This document shows, piece by piece, positions 1-11,870 of a stretch of DNA of 64,000 nucleotides; position 1 is the stretch's first letter, and each line of letters starts with the position of its first letter. Below the pieces are notes generated by a model. The model had not been told where the DNA came from, did no database searches, and saw only the letters and a list, made by a program, of their open reading frames with translations. Source of the stretch: Diabrotica undecimpunctata. Its lineage: Eukaryota; Arthropoda; Insecta; Coleoptera; Chrysomelidae. The position numbers and the translations under genes are program-made. Location of the stretch: positions 79,568,017-79,632,016 of the forward strand of contig NC_092807.1 in NCBI RefSeq assembly GCF_040954645.1. The letters run 5' to 3'.

Positions 1-332
1 ATACAAAAAGATTATATAAGTAAATCCCTAATATTTACACAGACTGCTTTACAAAAAGTGAACGGATGAGCATAAAAACACAACTGTTTAAAAACATAAT
101 ATTATTAGACGAATTATATTAGACGAATTGTGGATTCATTTCACGCAAACTACACCGGTTTAGTTAACATACTACAAAATAAATCAGAAGATTATGCTAA
201 AATATGATACGGCAAAAAAAAGGCAATGACTTTTACAGCTGATTGTCGTATACATATCAATATAACGCAAATATGACGATTTGTCCACAGCATATGAATA
301 TTGTCTCGTAATTTTATATGGAAGGCGTAATT
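1..332. other. AT-rich stretch, no gene seen
   Basis: Short random frames only, on both strands. No repeat boundary or coding homology was recognised here. Confidence 0.6.
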
Positions 333-608
333 CATCACTTGACCAAGCGCCAAAATATGATTTTGAGATATTTGACTTTAAAGTTTTCACTCTATTAAAA
401 TTCACTATATGTTACAATTGTCGTAATTTTTTGTTTTCGAATACAGTTTTTTATGTTTCTTATAAGTGCGAAATAGTAACTTGTCCAATATTAAAGAAAA
501 ACAAAAAAAAAAAAAGTCTTTTGGTCGACTTACGATTTTCGCCACATTGTGTAATTGTGTTATACATCAGTAGACCAAGCGACATGGAGGTCGTTTGGTC
601 TAGTGATG
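333..608. repeat. 19-base motif copies including a palindrome
   Basis: Copies of a motif close to CATCAGTAGACCAAGCGAC occur at 333-350 and 565-583, and in inverse orientation at 590-608. The last two form an imperfect hairpin with a 6-base loop (584-589). Inverse copies recur at 2085-2102 and 2125-2143, beyond the pseudogene at 1095-1880. The arrangement looks like terminal or subterminal repeats of a DNA transposon; that reading is inference. Confidence 0.5.
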
Positions 609-1094
609 AGTAACTAAAATATCACTTTTAGTGAATTATTGGTAGGCCACAAGCTATTATTTCTTTTTGGGTATGACAAAAATAGTCGTTGTTTTTGAAT
701 ATTTTATATTACTTAAGAAATTAATCAAAAATATAAAATCTTTTAATGTCGTCTTCTATTGTATTGTTTCTGAAAAGAGAGCAATACAAAGGTTTTGCAT
801 CATTTTGTATTAGGTGCGTTAAAGATTGTCGTTAAGCTTAGGCACAAAAAGTGGCTTGCCTGTGGGCCAAAGAGGAATCAAGTGGTTACTTACGGATTGC
901 ATTGCAACAGGCCGTCCTTTTTAAAAATCCTTGTAAAGATTTACTTTAACTTCACTAGTGTTAAGTTTTCATAAAAATAATGAGTGGTATATCCTTTCTT
1001 ATTTAAATTTCTCTTGTTTTAAACCAGCTTTACTGTTTTCTATGTCTGACTTACGGTTTGTAATCATAGTTTCTAACTTCTTTGTTCCAACGAA
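609..1094. other. Non-coding stretch inside the candidate DNA element
   Basis: AT-rich, with no reading frame that I recognise. It lies between the palindrome at 565-608 and the 3' end of the minus-strand pseudogene, so it would be the 3' flank of that gene within the element. Confidence 0.4.
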
Positions 1095-1880
1095 TTCTTC
1101 TTTTTTCATTCTGTGAACTACTAGAGGTTTCTTTTTACGGGATTTTTTCATCACGTTTATTTAATCATCAACGATATATAAACGTTGTTGAAATTTTAGG
1201 GCATTTTCAAAATATCCAAAATCACTACCATTGGGTAAAAGCTATGACTACGAAGGAAATAGCGTAATGTAATTTTTTCAATGGTAGGATGAGTTTCCAA
1301 AATCGTTTTCAGAATCAAAACTATTTTGATGTTGCGGTTTTGGCCGCCACAAGAGTCTGACCAAAAAATTACATGTCTTGAAGAAGTAACATTTTCTTTA
1401 ATATGTTTCTTAAGACAAATGCCTACGTCCTGGGCTCCCCGACCAGCTTCACCTTCTATCCAAATATAACAATGACCTTTGTTATCCTTGGCGCTATGGA
1501 TACCAAGGTTGTAAATACATAATTGACGCTTATAATATACAATATTTATTAGAATTCTCGGAAGGGGAAGAGTTTTTCTTTAAATCAAAACAAAAGGTTT
1601 CCACTTCTGGTTGATAGTTGCTTATCTTCATGTCTAGCTTTCTTCTAGATTGTGCATTTTCAGCTTCTTCTAAGTGCACATTTTTTCTTTTTTTAACTTG
1701 CTTAATTGTTCGTTATCTGCGCAATTTTTAATTTCTAATTCGAAACAATCACATCTACTACAACTAACTTTTTTCAACTTTTTTCTTTGAAGATTAAATC
1801 GTGTTAAAAATATTTTTTTGTAAAACGAAAATTTAACAAGGTCATTGTCTGCTTCTTTAATATACAATTCATACATTTTA
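1095..1880 (-). pseudogene. DUF7869-type insect transposon-like protein, broken
   Basis: Minus-strand reading gives, in order, a region with Cys pairs (around 1740-1760, SCSRCDCFE), then PLPRI and VYYKRQL (about 1545-1580), a tract with GHCYIWIEGEAGRGAQDVG (about 1430-1490), and WSDSCGGQNRN (about 1345-1375). It ends with a degraded RSHSFYP followed in another frame by SDFGYFE (about 1195-1250). This order matches the uncharacterised insect proteins annotated as DUF7869-containing, which are scattered in many copies and look mobile. The frame changes near 1675, near 1575 and near 1225, so the gene is dead. The Asp in WSDSCGGQN may be a catalytic residue of an RNase H-like fold, but that is speculation. 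The copy is shorter than usual for the family at its N-terminal end. Confidence 0.65.
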
Positions 1881-2084
1881 CTTAGTGTTATGTCTTTTGT
1901 TAGGTATTCTCTTTCTGTGTTAGCTCTTCTGTAATGTGACTCTTATAGAAAAATTTAAGCAATAACTGCCACTACTTCTTTATCTAAACGCCTCAACAAG
2001 TTGCCAACGTCACCATTGTTAACAACATTTATGTACATATGTTGCCAAATATTCGATTTAAAATCATTAAAACGCTCGCAAGAG
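1881..2084. other. AT-rich 5' flank of the DUF7869-type pseudogene
   Basis: No coding sequence recognised. Bounded on the right by the inverse copy of the 19-base motif. Confidence 0.4.
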
Positions 2085-2143
2085 GCGCTTGGTCTACTAA
2101 TGCAAAACTAATACACAAAAATTAGTCGCTTGCTCTAGTTATG
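2085..2143. repeat. Right-hand copies of the 19-base motif
   Basis: Two copies in the same orientation, 2085-2102 (GCGCTTGGTCTACTAATG) and 2125-2143. Both are inverse to the copies at 333-350 and 565-583. They would close the candidate element that carries the 1095-1880 pseudogene, giving about 1.8 kb in total. Confidence 0.45.
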
Positions 2144-2239
2144 CAAAATTCAAAATCCAAAATAAAAAGAAAGGCACTTAATCTTTTTTTAAATATATCT
2201 GGTTATCCATTACTTACAGGTTAATGGGATTTATTACGT

Positions 2240-2405
2240 AGATAGTTTATGCTTTTTTCCACCTTCTTCTTAAAGTTCCATCTTCTATCGAAGGTTGGAA
2301 ATCACCATGGCTATACGGACTCTGTTGACTGCCGCTCTAAAAAGTTCTGCACTACTGCTTTCAAACCATTCCCTTAGGTTTTTAAGCCAGGATATTTTTC
2401 GTCTA
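2240..2405 (-). pseudogene. C-terminal scrap of a non-LTR retrotransposon
   Basis: The minus strand reads NLREWFESSSAELFRAAV followed by NRVRIAMVISNLR. This is the characteristic last segment of many insect endonuclease-reverse transcriptase proteins, where it follows the reverse transcriptase and a Cys/His region. Only the extreme C-terminus is present, and it ends where the Jockey-like plus-strand copy begins. The clade cannot be decided from such a short piece. Confidence 0.5.
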
Positions 2406-4300
2406 TAACTATTCTAATTATGTGTATAAATATTAAGAGTATATCTAGAGATAAAGACACTCCACTTTACATATACGCTTAACAAAATGCAGGAAGCACA
2501 TATATGGCCAATACTATGGTATTTGGTATTAAGCTGATCGCTGAAAATTACATATTAAATGCAGGCAAAGAAGCAAAGAAAAACTTATAATGAAAGAAAA
2601 CTAAACCAGTCAGCTGAGAGAACCTTTCAACGATGTTGAGCTTGGATCCGCTATCCACGTATATAATGAACAATATTACGGCTCCTGGCTGAGGATCTGA
2701 GAACAAAACTAACTCTAAAATTTGAACCAAAAATACAACAATGGCTAATATCCAAAGTCTTTAGACAAGCAAAGCAAAGACAAAGTTGTTGCCTTGCTTA
2801 AACCTGGCAAACACTCCAACGACCACAAAAGCTATCGGCCAATATATCTATTTATTTTGTCAGCTATACAAAATACTTCTGCACATGATCCTTAATATAA
2901 ATCGATAATAGAAGAAAAACTCAAATTAAAAAAAAAAGTGGCTATATATGACAGGTTAAATCATAATACGTCACAAATACTAAATCTTGCCCAACACAGC
3001 TAAGAGAAGTACGAAAAATATCAGGTATGAGGAGTGGTATTTGTTAATCTTAATGCCGCTTACGACACCTTAAATTATAGGGTATTTCTCCAAAATCTAT
3101 GTAATATCCCCTGAGGTAATAAACTCACTTGTATTATCCGCGTATGCCTACACAACAGAAAATTTTTCGTATCACTCAATGGTAAGAATAGCAGATGGAG
3201 AACGTAGAATAACTGTCTCTTTGGGGTCCTGTAATGGCACCTACTCTGTATAACATTTACACAACTTATACCAGTAAATACTAGGACTTTTATTATGTAG
3301 ACGATACATTATCTATTGTTGCACAGCCAAAAACTTTTGTTGGTGAAGTGGAGAAAAATCTAAATCATACCTTAAATACAACAAAAATAGATTATAACTC
3401 AATTTTAAGCCAAACCCCGAAAAAAGTCAGGTGTGCTCCTTCAATGTCCCTAACAGAGACACTTTCACAAATCTGAATATATACCTGAACCAATAGTGTC
3501 ATGAAATCCTTAAACTCTGGACTTGCTATAAATAGCTTGAAGATAGTTTCTATCACACTTTGTCATTCACAGTACTTTTTTTAAAATCAAATGCCAAACT
3601 AGAACCAGAAAATAATATTCTCTGCAAACTTGTCAGCTAAAAATGTGAAGCACATCCTTCCACCCTTAAAACGTAGACGCTTGAACTCTATGCTTCTGCT
3701 GCCTAATATACCTTGATAGTATAAGTGACACCAACACATACTTAACACGTAGATTTAGTTATAAATTAGTCAGCCAAATTCAGCAAATATTAAGACTCAC
3801 ATCCATACAAAGCTCTACAATATCGTAGCTATCAATCCACCTAATATCCGAAGATAAGTAGCTAGAGAGCAAAAGAAACAAAGTCCAGATTCGTAACATC
3901 CACTCCACGAATATCAGCCCATTTTATGACTAAAATTAAGGAAAAATGGCTATATCAACAAATCTGCAAGATATACAAACAAAAATAAGCTGCTCCTCGC
4001 CATCTGATCCCTCGAAAGGAACTTCCTTATGGTAGTTATCTTTCTTAAATCTGCCAGGAGGACTCTGGCCTGCAAACACCTTTTAACTTGTGTGCATGTG
4101 GGGTGGTACAAGACTTATTACACTTTCTTAGTAAACTTTACCATTCGAATCGCTCTTTTCTGAAGGGACAAGGTTTATTTATGTGAACTAAACATGTAAA
4201 GTACAGTCAGTAAGCTATTACTTATGAAGATCATTGCAAATTTGACACTAACTCCACTTATGTTGATTACATATTACCCCTAAATAGGAGATAAAACATT
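2400..4300 (+). pseudogene. Jockey-like non-LTR retrotransposon remnant, copy 1
   Basis: A heavily mutated plus-strand reverse transcriptase. Recognisable pieces in order: KVVALLKPGKHSNDHKSYRPI (about 2778-2840, RT fingers), a GVVFVNLNAAYDTLN-like block at about 3028-3075, a KFFVSLNGKNS block at about 3160-3200, a degraded YADDT region near 3295-3310 (in-frame TAG), and NLNHTLNT near 3358-3380. Stops and frameshifts are frequent. The leading 2400-2560 segment matches the leaders of the copies near 6110 and 15650 and the inverted one near 48500, so it is the 5' part of the same family. A Cys-rich tail may lie near 4060-4100. This copy lacks an endonuclease domain that I can see. Confidence 0.65.
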
Positions 4301-5132
4301 CAGAAATATGTAATATTGGTGAAGTTGTATAATTCGGGTTAGATAAATTAATCAGTCTTCCCTTTTTTGTGCACTACTACCCATTTTAACAAAAAATATC
4401 TATTTTAGCACTTAAATATTTATTTTGAGATAACCTTCTATCCAGAATTATATGTAGTACACAGATAAAAAAATAAAATAATAAAATAGAAGAAATAAAA
4501 TAATAAAAAGCTCTATATAAGATATCATGAAACAATGGATGAAATAAAAGAAGTTCTTATTAACCGGATTCTCAAATAAAACGTATAAAGACATACTCAC
4601 GTTAACAAAATACATTAGATAATTTTCGTATATGAAAAAACACATCCAACTTGGTAATGAAATCCTTTTGGATCTATAAATCTATTTTTAGAAAAGCACG
4701 TACCTACCAAAAACAGGTATTTGGTAGTACACATATCTGTTACATACTGTAATGCGTATGAATGATAACAAAAGTAAGGAGTCCATATTAACCGTTTAAA
4801 ATATCCGCTGGAAATAAACGGCTTAATCCCATAGTTGCCAAACTATCAGAGCTTACTTAAACCGATATACTTATAGTTCCAATATACACGGAAAAAGATC
4901 TGAACGACCCCTATAATATATACACGTGAACTAAGCGATATACATTCATGATACAGGGGTACTTAGGGGTTCCACAAAATTTTTAAAAATTATGAAACTA
5001 TACATGTTGACGAATCGACAGAGCCAATATTATGGAATGGTCAAGTGAGCTCCGTATATCGGTGGCCACTTGACCATGGAGCTCACTTGAACCTGAATTT
5101 TAACATGGGCGGAGTCCACTTTATGCCGTAGA

Positions 5133-5133
<1 letters not shown>
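4300..5133. repeat. End segment (X) of a large repeat unit
   Basis: Non-coding, AT-rich. It is matched in inverse orientation by 43841-44760, for example the TTATTTTGAGATAACC stretch (about 4422 and 44645) and the CTCACTTGACC stretch next to the (TA)n tract. The last 100 bases hold three copies of an AAGTGRGCTCCG-like motif (about 5042-5059, inverse at 5088-5100 and 5108-5124). It ends abruptly at (TA)n. It corresponds to the 3' side of the Jockey-like family plus unrelated sequence. Confidence 0.6.

Positions 5134-5213
<80 letters not shown>
5134..5213. repeat. (TA)n microsatellite
   Basis: About 80 bases of uninterrupted AT dinucleotides. It joins the end segment of one large repeat unit (left) to the start segment of another (right). 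Confidence 0.98.
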
Positions 5214-5215
<2 letters not shown>

Positions 5216-6255
5216 TCTAGCCGTTAATGTGGGCTCCGTACTAAAACGGTGTTATACGAACTCTAGGAGAATATACACCGAGTATATTATTATCTAAGTA
5301 GCGCTTTATGTAGACTCCGACCAACGCATAGGATCAAGTAGGCTCCGTAATACGTTAAAACATTACAAACAATAATTTATTATACCAATCTTGCAGTTAG
5401 ATTGAACTCCATAAATATTCCAAAGCACCTATTTAATTACCATTATTTTCACACAAAATCATTTTTACCACGAAACGTTAAAGTATAAGAAATAAATTTG
5501 ACTGTCGCTACCATAGGTAAAAGTACTTCCCTTCAATATATTTTTTTCAAATATTATTTTTAAACACGTGCATAGTAAATAGGAATGGGAACAATATATC
5601 CTCGATACATTAAATATATCAATATCGCTCAACAGTATTAGTACAGCATATTGGCACGTATGTAATATGATCCAGAATATATTACATACTAAAAAATACT
5701 ATGTCTAAGTAGCCATTGTCAAGATCAATAGCGCCGATATAGGTAGTTAAAATTTTGAACACATATTTTAACTGTTTATTATCCATATAAACGACTTGTG
5801 ACTGAAATTACAAACTTATTTACTCTGCATAAAAAGACTCTTTAATACCTACAGTTATTAGTACACAAATCTGATTCGAAATATCGTCGAATAGGAATAG
5901 TCTGTATATAAAAATTAAATTTTTAATGAAAAGTAAATGATAAGCCATTACTTAAGGGGCCAAAAGAAGGAGGCTTCACGACGATTAAAGTACTAATGAG
6001 ACCATTGCAATAAGACGTACCCTGGGTAATGATTAACTAATTAATCGGCCAGTTATTCAATCACCCGTTCAATATGATTTTGTCAAATCGAACCTTTTAG
6101 GACAACCTATTCTAATTATGTTTATAAAAATTGAGGGCATATCTAGAGATAAAGAAACTTTACTTCACTAAAACTCATAGGTAAGACATGTGTCTAACAC
6201 AAATGTGTATTTCTAGTGCAGATAAAACCATGTAATAAATAGAAAAGTCTTATCT
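5214..6255. repeat. Start segment (Y) of the large repeat unit
   Basis: Begins GATCTAGCCGTTAATG and carries three plus-orientation copies of the GGCTCCG-type motif within 150 bases (near 5229, 5308 and 5343). 5214-5370 is matched in inverse orientation by 56650-56822 at roughly 85 percent by eye. 5690-6255 matches 15240-15870 and, inverted, 48320-48950; this part leads into the Jockey-like family. No gene seen. Confidence 0.6.
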
Positions 6256-6361
6256 TTGCCGGCAAAGAAGCAAAGAAAAATTCAAAGTGAGAGAGGAAAA
6301 AACCAGTCAGCTGAGAGAACTTTTCAACGATGTTGAGCTTGGATCCACCATCTACATCTCT
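6256..6361 (+). pseudogene. Jockey-like fragment, copy 2
   Basis: A short plus-strand piece containing a diverged SQLRELFNDVELG reading, matching the pre-RT region of copy 1 (about 2600-2660) and the piece at 48082-48310. It is cut off by the 3' end of the RTE-like element that follows on the other strand. Confidence 0.5.
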
Positions 6362-8440
6362 CTCTCCAATGGCGCTACAGCCCAAATCGGGCCTTGGTTT
6401 CCTCCAAACTATGCCTCCAACCTTGTCGGTCTCGCGCCGATCTTCTCCAGGTTCTCACGTCTAACAAATTTTGCGCGTCCGCTGCCACTTCATCCTCCCA
6501 TCTTTTCCATGGCCTTCCTTTTGGTCTTGCGCCCTGCATTTTACTATCAAGGGCTCTTTTCGGCAATCTTTCTGTCTCCATTCTTACTACATGACCAGCC
6601 CAGGGAAGTCTCTGAAGTTTAACGAATTCTGAGATCGGTGTCTCTTCGATCTCCAGTGTGTGTTGTTGGAGCGAAACACATGATCGAGTGAAAAATAAGC
6701 TTTGTTTTCCTATAGTATTCTTCTATGGATTTCTGGCTCTTCTGTTCCATCCGTGTTTAATGTAACTCCTAAATATATGAAACTTTCTACCGTTTCAATA
6801 TCGTCCTCTAATTCAACTGTGCGTCTGTTTCCCCTAGCTCTTGCCTGTGTTAACTTTTTTGTCTTTTGAATATTTATTTCTAGTCCGGTCTCTTTTGCCT
6901 TTGATTTTAATTGTGAATATCTTTCTGCCGCCTCTTCTGTTCTGCAAGACATGATGCTGATATCATCGGCATAGGTCAATCTGTATTGATTTATTTGTTG
7001 GGAGATTACCTCTTCCAATAATCAGCTGTCTTATCACATATTCCAAGGTCAGGTTGAATAGTGTTGGTGCAAGCCCGTCTCCTTGCTTTAATCCTTGGGC
7101 TATCGTAAAATTTTCAGTGATCTAATTTTTAACTCTGACAGTTGCTATTGGTGAATCCATTGTTGTTTTTACCAGTCGGATGTATTTTTGGGGGATATTA
7201 AAGCTCTGCAATATTTGATATAACTTGTTCCTATTAATTAAGTAGTAGGCTTGTTTGAAATCTATGAATATTTTGTGGACGTCAATATCGTATTCCCACG
7301 ATTTGTTTAAGATTTGTTTCACTGTGAATAGTTGGTCAGTTGTAGATCTTCCTTCTCAGAAACCGGTCGTTTGTTTAGTATGTAAGTAAAAATTTTGTAC
7401 GCCGTGCACAAGAGGGTTATGCCGCGATAATTTTCGCATTTTAGTTTATCCCCTTTTTTATAAATTGGGCATATAATCCCCGTTTTCCAATCATTAGGGA
7501 TCTTTTCATCATTCCAAATCTTGTTCATGAGCACATGCATTTGTCCTACTAGGTGATCGCCACCTAATTTATATAGCTCAGGTGGGACGTTGTCAATACC
7601 TGGAGCCTTATTGATCTTTCGTGCTCGTATTGCCTGTTTTACCTCTTCCATCGTTGGAGGTTCTATATTTTCGGTGTCTCCCTCATTGTGATGCATGTCA
7701 ATATGATCTTCATTTTCTTGTGTCCCTAAAAGAGTTTGGAAATAGGTTTTCCAGACTGATTTTATTTCTTTTGGACCACTGGTTATTTGCCCTTCTTGAT
7801 TTCTGCATAGATTTGTTCGATATCCTTCTCTTAAATTGCGTAGATATCTGTACGCCTGTCTTATATTGTTGCTCTGAACATTTTCTTCCATTTTTTGTAT
7901 ATTCCGTTTTCGTATTTTCTTTTCTTTGTTCGGCATATTTTATCTGCCCTCCGTCTTGAATCTTGGTAACTTGCCCTTCTTTCTCTGGTTCTTCTTTCCA
8001 TATATGTCTTGTGTTCTTTATTTCTTTTCTGTATGGCCTTATTACACTAGTCATTGAACCATTCCTTTTTTTTATTTTTCTTATTCTTGCCTATGATTTT
8101 TCTTGCTGCGTCAATAACTTTTGTTTTGATTTCTTCTCAATGTTCTTCGGTACCTAGTGCTGTCAGTGTTTGTGTTATTTCTCTTTCATAGTTCTGTGTG
8201 ACATCTTGTTGTTTAAATTTTTGTATATCTAGCTGTTCTGTTCTTTGTTCCTGTCCTTTTTTCTTGTTTCTCTGAATTCTGCATTTGTATTTTATCTGTA
8301 CTAGGAGATGGTCAGATCCGCAGCATGCTCCTCTTCGGCTTTTCACATCTTGTATGCTTGTTGCGGCCCGTTTGTCTATCAAGACATGATCAATTTGGTT
8401 AGCGGTTGTTCCTCCAGGCATAATCCATGTCGCTATGTGT
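6355..8440 (-). pseudogene. RTE-like non-LTR retrotransposon, 5' truncated
   Basis: Reading the minus strand from 8421 down: the end of an endonuclease domain (NQIDHVLIDKRA and GSDHLLV, 8290-8410), a basic linker (7710-8130), a reverse transcriptase start (KAPGIDNVPPELYKLGG, IICPIYKKGDKLKCENYRGI; 7390-7650), a palm part with TYADDISIMS (about 6950-6985), ETVESFIYLGVTLNTDGTE (about 6740-6800), and a C-terminus rich in Arg and Trp (6375-6581) ending KARFGL. The tail is GA-rich (about 6353-6367), as in RTE/BovB elements, which end in short repeats. Frame changes near 7930, 7320 and 7020 break the gene. The first part of the endonuclease is missing, as expected for truncated target-primed insertion. 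It interrupts a Jockey-like fragment. Confidence 0.8.
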
Positions 8441-8449
8441 AAATAGGTG

Positions 8450-9770
8450 ACGATAAAAGAAAAGCTTTCTATGATCAGTTGGGTGGTAGACTTAGAAATA
8501 TTCCAACTAAGAAATGACTAATAATAGAAGGTAACTTCAACGCTAATATAGGCTAATTAGACAGAGGAAATGAACATATAGATGGAGGATACGGCATTGG
8601 AACTAGAAATAACGCAGCAGATAATATACTGGAATTAGCAGTAGCACTAGGTATGGCCACTGTTAGTAAATGCTTTTAGAAGAGAGAAAGCCAACTTACC
8701 AACCAATATAAATATTAAAAAATCAGTTTAAATTCACGCAAGGCAAATCAACAACGGATGCAATTTTTATCATAAGGCAAGTAATGGAAAACTAATGTTA
8801 AAACAGGTGAGGGTAAGACTAATAAATTTCATTTAAGAATAGTATTGCATCAGGGGTCAGTGCTAATTTCTTATCTCTTCTAATTAGTGTTGGAAAAATT
8901 AACAAAAACATGTCAAGGAGATATTCTATGGTGCCTGATGTATGCTTACGATGTGGTGTTAGTAAGAGATAAGGAGAGAGAATTCAATTAATGATTGAGA
9001 CAATGAAGATGGGCGCTTGAGCAAAAAGGTACTAAGGAAGACAAAAACAGAGTATCTAAAGTGTGCATTTAAATATTAACTTAAACTTCACTTTAAATCA
9101 GGTTGTAATGTTGACTGGTGAAATTATTGAACAAAAAAATCGTTTTAGGTAGGAATCTAGATTTGATGTTACAAAGCAATGGGGAAATAGATGGAGATAT
9201 AGTAGACTCAAATACGGATGGATAAAATGGAAAGAAGCAAGTGATGTCTTGTGTGATAGAAAGGTTCTTACGAAACTGAAAGGTAAATTCCATAAAATGG
9301 ATATAAAACCGTAATTGGACAGTTAAAAAAATAAGAACAATGAATGCATTTGAACGAAATGACAATGCTTAGATGGATGGGTGGCTTAAAAAGAAAATAT
9401 TAAATTAAAAATTAAAATATTAGCAGAAGTCTAGGCGCAGCACCTCATCTATGCAAAAATGAAGAAGCATAGGTTACGATAATTAGGGCATGTTGATCGT
9501 TGACACGAGAGTCATGCAATACATAGGATTCTGGTTTTCCAGGTCCCAGAAAGTAGTAGGAGAGAAAGACCGAAAAAGAGATGACGGGAAACGAATAGGA
9601 GAAATATGTGTATGAAAGAAATTCATCTTGATATGGCGAAAGATAGAAAGATATCTCTGTATATAAGGATAAGGCGTAAAGGGATAAAGGCAAAGAGAAT
9701 GATGATGAAGAATTAGTAAATATGGTGATACTTGCATATGTACATAATTTTTCAAAATAAATGAATCGCT
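8450..9770 (+). pseudogene. Second RTE-like non-LTR remnant, plus strand
   Basis: An old copy of a different RTE-type lineage. Pieces in order: endonuclease (IIEGNFNANIG near 8520-8550; GYGIGTRNNAADNILELAV near 8590-8650), then a deletion, RT fingers (KFTQGKSTTDAIFIIRQVMEN near 8733-8795), a palm part (ILWCLMYAYDVVLVRDK near 8923-8975, active site degraded from ADD to AYD), and the connection domain (LQSNGEIDGDIVDSN near 9165-9210, then GWMKWKEASDVLCDRKVLTKL). The last 300 bases correspond to the usual C-terminus (RRGRPKK-like region, much mutated). 8640-9080 has an inverted relative at 53480-55020. Many stops; not functional. Confidence 0.65.
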
Positions 9771-11766
9771 TATTTTTATTAATTATTCGCTACTCGATTT
9801 ATTCAAAATATTTTATAACAAATTGTTCATATTTGTTAAATCAGTAATGTTAAAACTGTTTGGGAAGCAGCTAGTTAAGAACCACCTTAAGTTAATGAAA
9901 CCAATAATAAAAGAAAAGAGCTGATTCCAAACCGATAATTTTTATTCAGAGATAAAAAATATCCTATGATTAATTGAATATACAGAATTATCGATATAGG
10001 TAACTAAGTGAGAAACTTGTTGAGAAACACGTTTTAGAAAAAAAAATTGTGCTAGTCTTTTTTAACATAGCTTAGGCCTTTGCTAAAGTATAGCATGGGT
10101 GTTTAACCTGCAAATAGTATATCTACATGGTCATAGTTGGAAATGACACTGTCATACTCACAGTATTTGACAACAGCAAAGTAGCAGCAAAAAAATTATA
10201 AGTTATTAAATAAAATTCATATGTACTTAAAATTGGAAACCTAAACTAAATGAGTCCAAATTAATGAACGTCAAGTTTATACATCTGAAAATCTAAAACA
10301 TTAATTTTACAAAAAACGATGTCTAAATACCTTATGCATTTTTCACAAAATACATGGGAACTGTACTTGAGGCTTTTATAGTATATGTTAAAAAAAGGGA
10401 GGAACTCAGAAAAGTTATCAGAAAATGTATCCGCAACTCCTATAGACATTAACTTGGTACTGATATCTCTCCTCCCCGATTTTAGCAAGCAGTCACCAAA
10501 CCATTAAAACTGCTACATTCATACTTCCTATTATCCAACGATTAGCCAGTCCAGGAATATATGCATTATTATGGTACTGATATTGCTGCTGCCCCTCATA
10601 AGTAAGTAGAATATGCAAGGAAGTTTTTGGCAATTTAATAGGGTTTTTGTGTGTTACAATATAATTTCTCCGAGAAAGTAAAGAATATCTATCCGCTATC
10701 CTGATTTATTCCATAGATTAAATATTAGAATACTATAGAATAGAATATAGTAATTTATAATACTATAAATTACCAGCAAAAAAACAGTATAATAGTAACG
10801 AGAAAACCAAATAAATGTTCATTAACAGACAAAAGAGACGATGTAAAATAGGGCATATAACGTAACAATAGACCCATATAATTTTAAAAAATTTGAGCGT
10901 TTTGGATATCGCAGATAACGTTGTCACATAAGAGACATAAGGGAAAATTCAGGTAGCAAACTGAAATATGTATAACCTCATAACACTTTTAAATCCAGAA
11001 GTGTAATACATACTACTAAAATCAGGATACATACATATATAAGACAATGTAAGTAAAACTCAGGTATTAATTACATCAGGATTGCTAGAAAGATTGCCCT
11101 CAGTCAGAAGTGTTTTACGACCGGGAACTAATGCTAAGATCAAACAGGTATATAAAAATTGCACCGTCGTACAAGAAACTAAATCTCAACGATAAAGTTA
11201 TTGTTTTGCACTTCGTATTGATTTGTGATCTGATTTATAATAGAATTATATATTTCTCTAAGAATTCTTGTTTCTGCGATGCTCATCGGCTCTTATTTTA
11301 TTTTTTCATTGTTCGTGTTTTACTTACATACGTAGAATATTATTTTTCTTACTGCGGGATGTATTTTTGGATTTAATTTTTTGCTTAAAACGTAGCAATT
11401 GCCAGCTTGTATTCTGTTGTTATTCTCTTTTGTAGTGTTTTTGTTAAAAGTGCTCTTAAATCCCAAATATTTAGACCGATGAAACATTTCAAAGTTATAC
11501 TGGTCTATTGAAATATTATGTCCTATTCTGTTTCTTATGATAGTCTTCTTATGATAGCCATATATTTTTTTATTATCGTTGATTTGTAGGACCCTTTTTT
11601 GCGATTTTTTCTATTGAATGTATTAATGTTTTTTTCTCACTAATAATTATACTCACTACTATGTTAAACTCATCGTCAAAAGTCCCTATAATATGAGGAC
11701 CTTAATTATTAAACTGTGAGATTTTCTGTATTTGCTTTCCGGGCAATGCTCTCAAGCATTGCAAAC

Positions 11767-11870
11767 TAGCTTAATGTTTTTCTTATTCCCAACATTTTTA
11801 ATTAAGTATATAATAGTGAATATTTGATCAACGGTTCATTGAATTTTTCTAGTTCCACATTAGTCTTTCC
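11767..11870. repeat. Diverged direct repeat, copy a
   Basis: Shares with 12574-12681 the blocks TTAATGTTTTT, TATTCCCAACATTT, TAATAGTGAAT and TTGATCAACG in the same order. The 700 bases between the copies are unassigned. Confidence 0.7.

Noticed and set aside
7621..7959. Plus-strand hydrophobic frames across 7621-8157
   Set aside because: Antisense to the RTE-like RT and linker; hydrophobicity comes from reading Lys/Glu-rich codons backwards.
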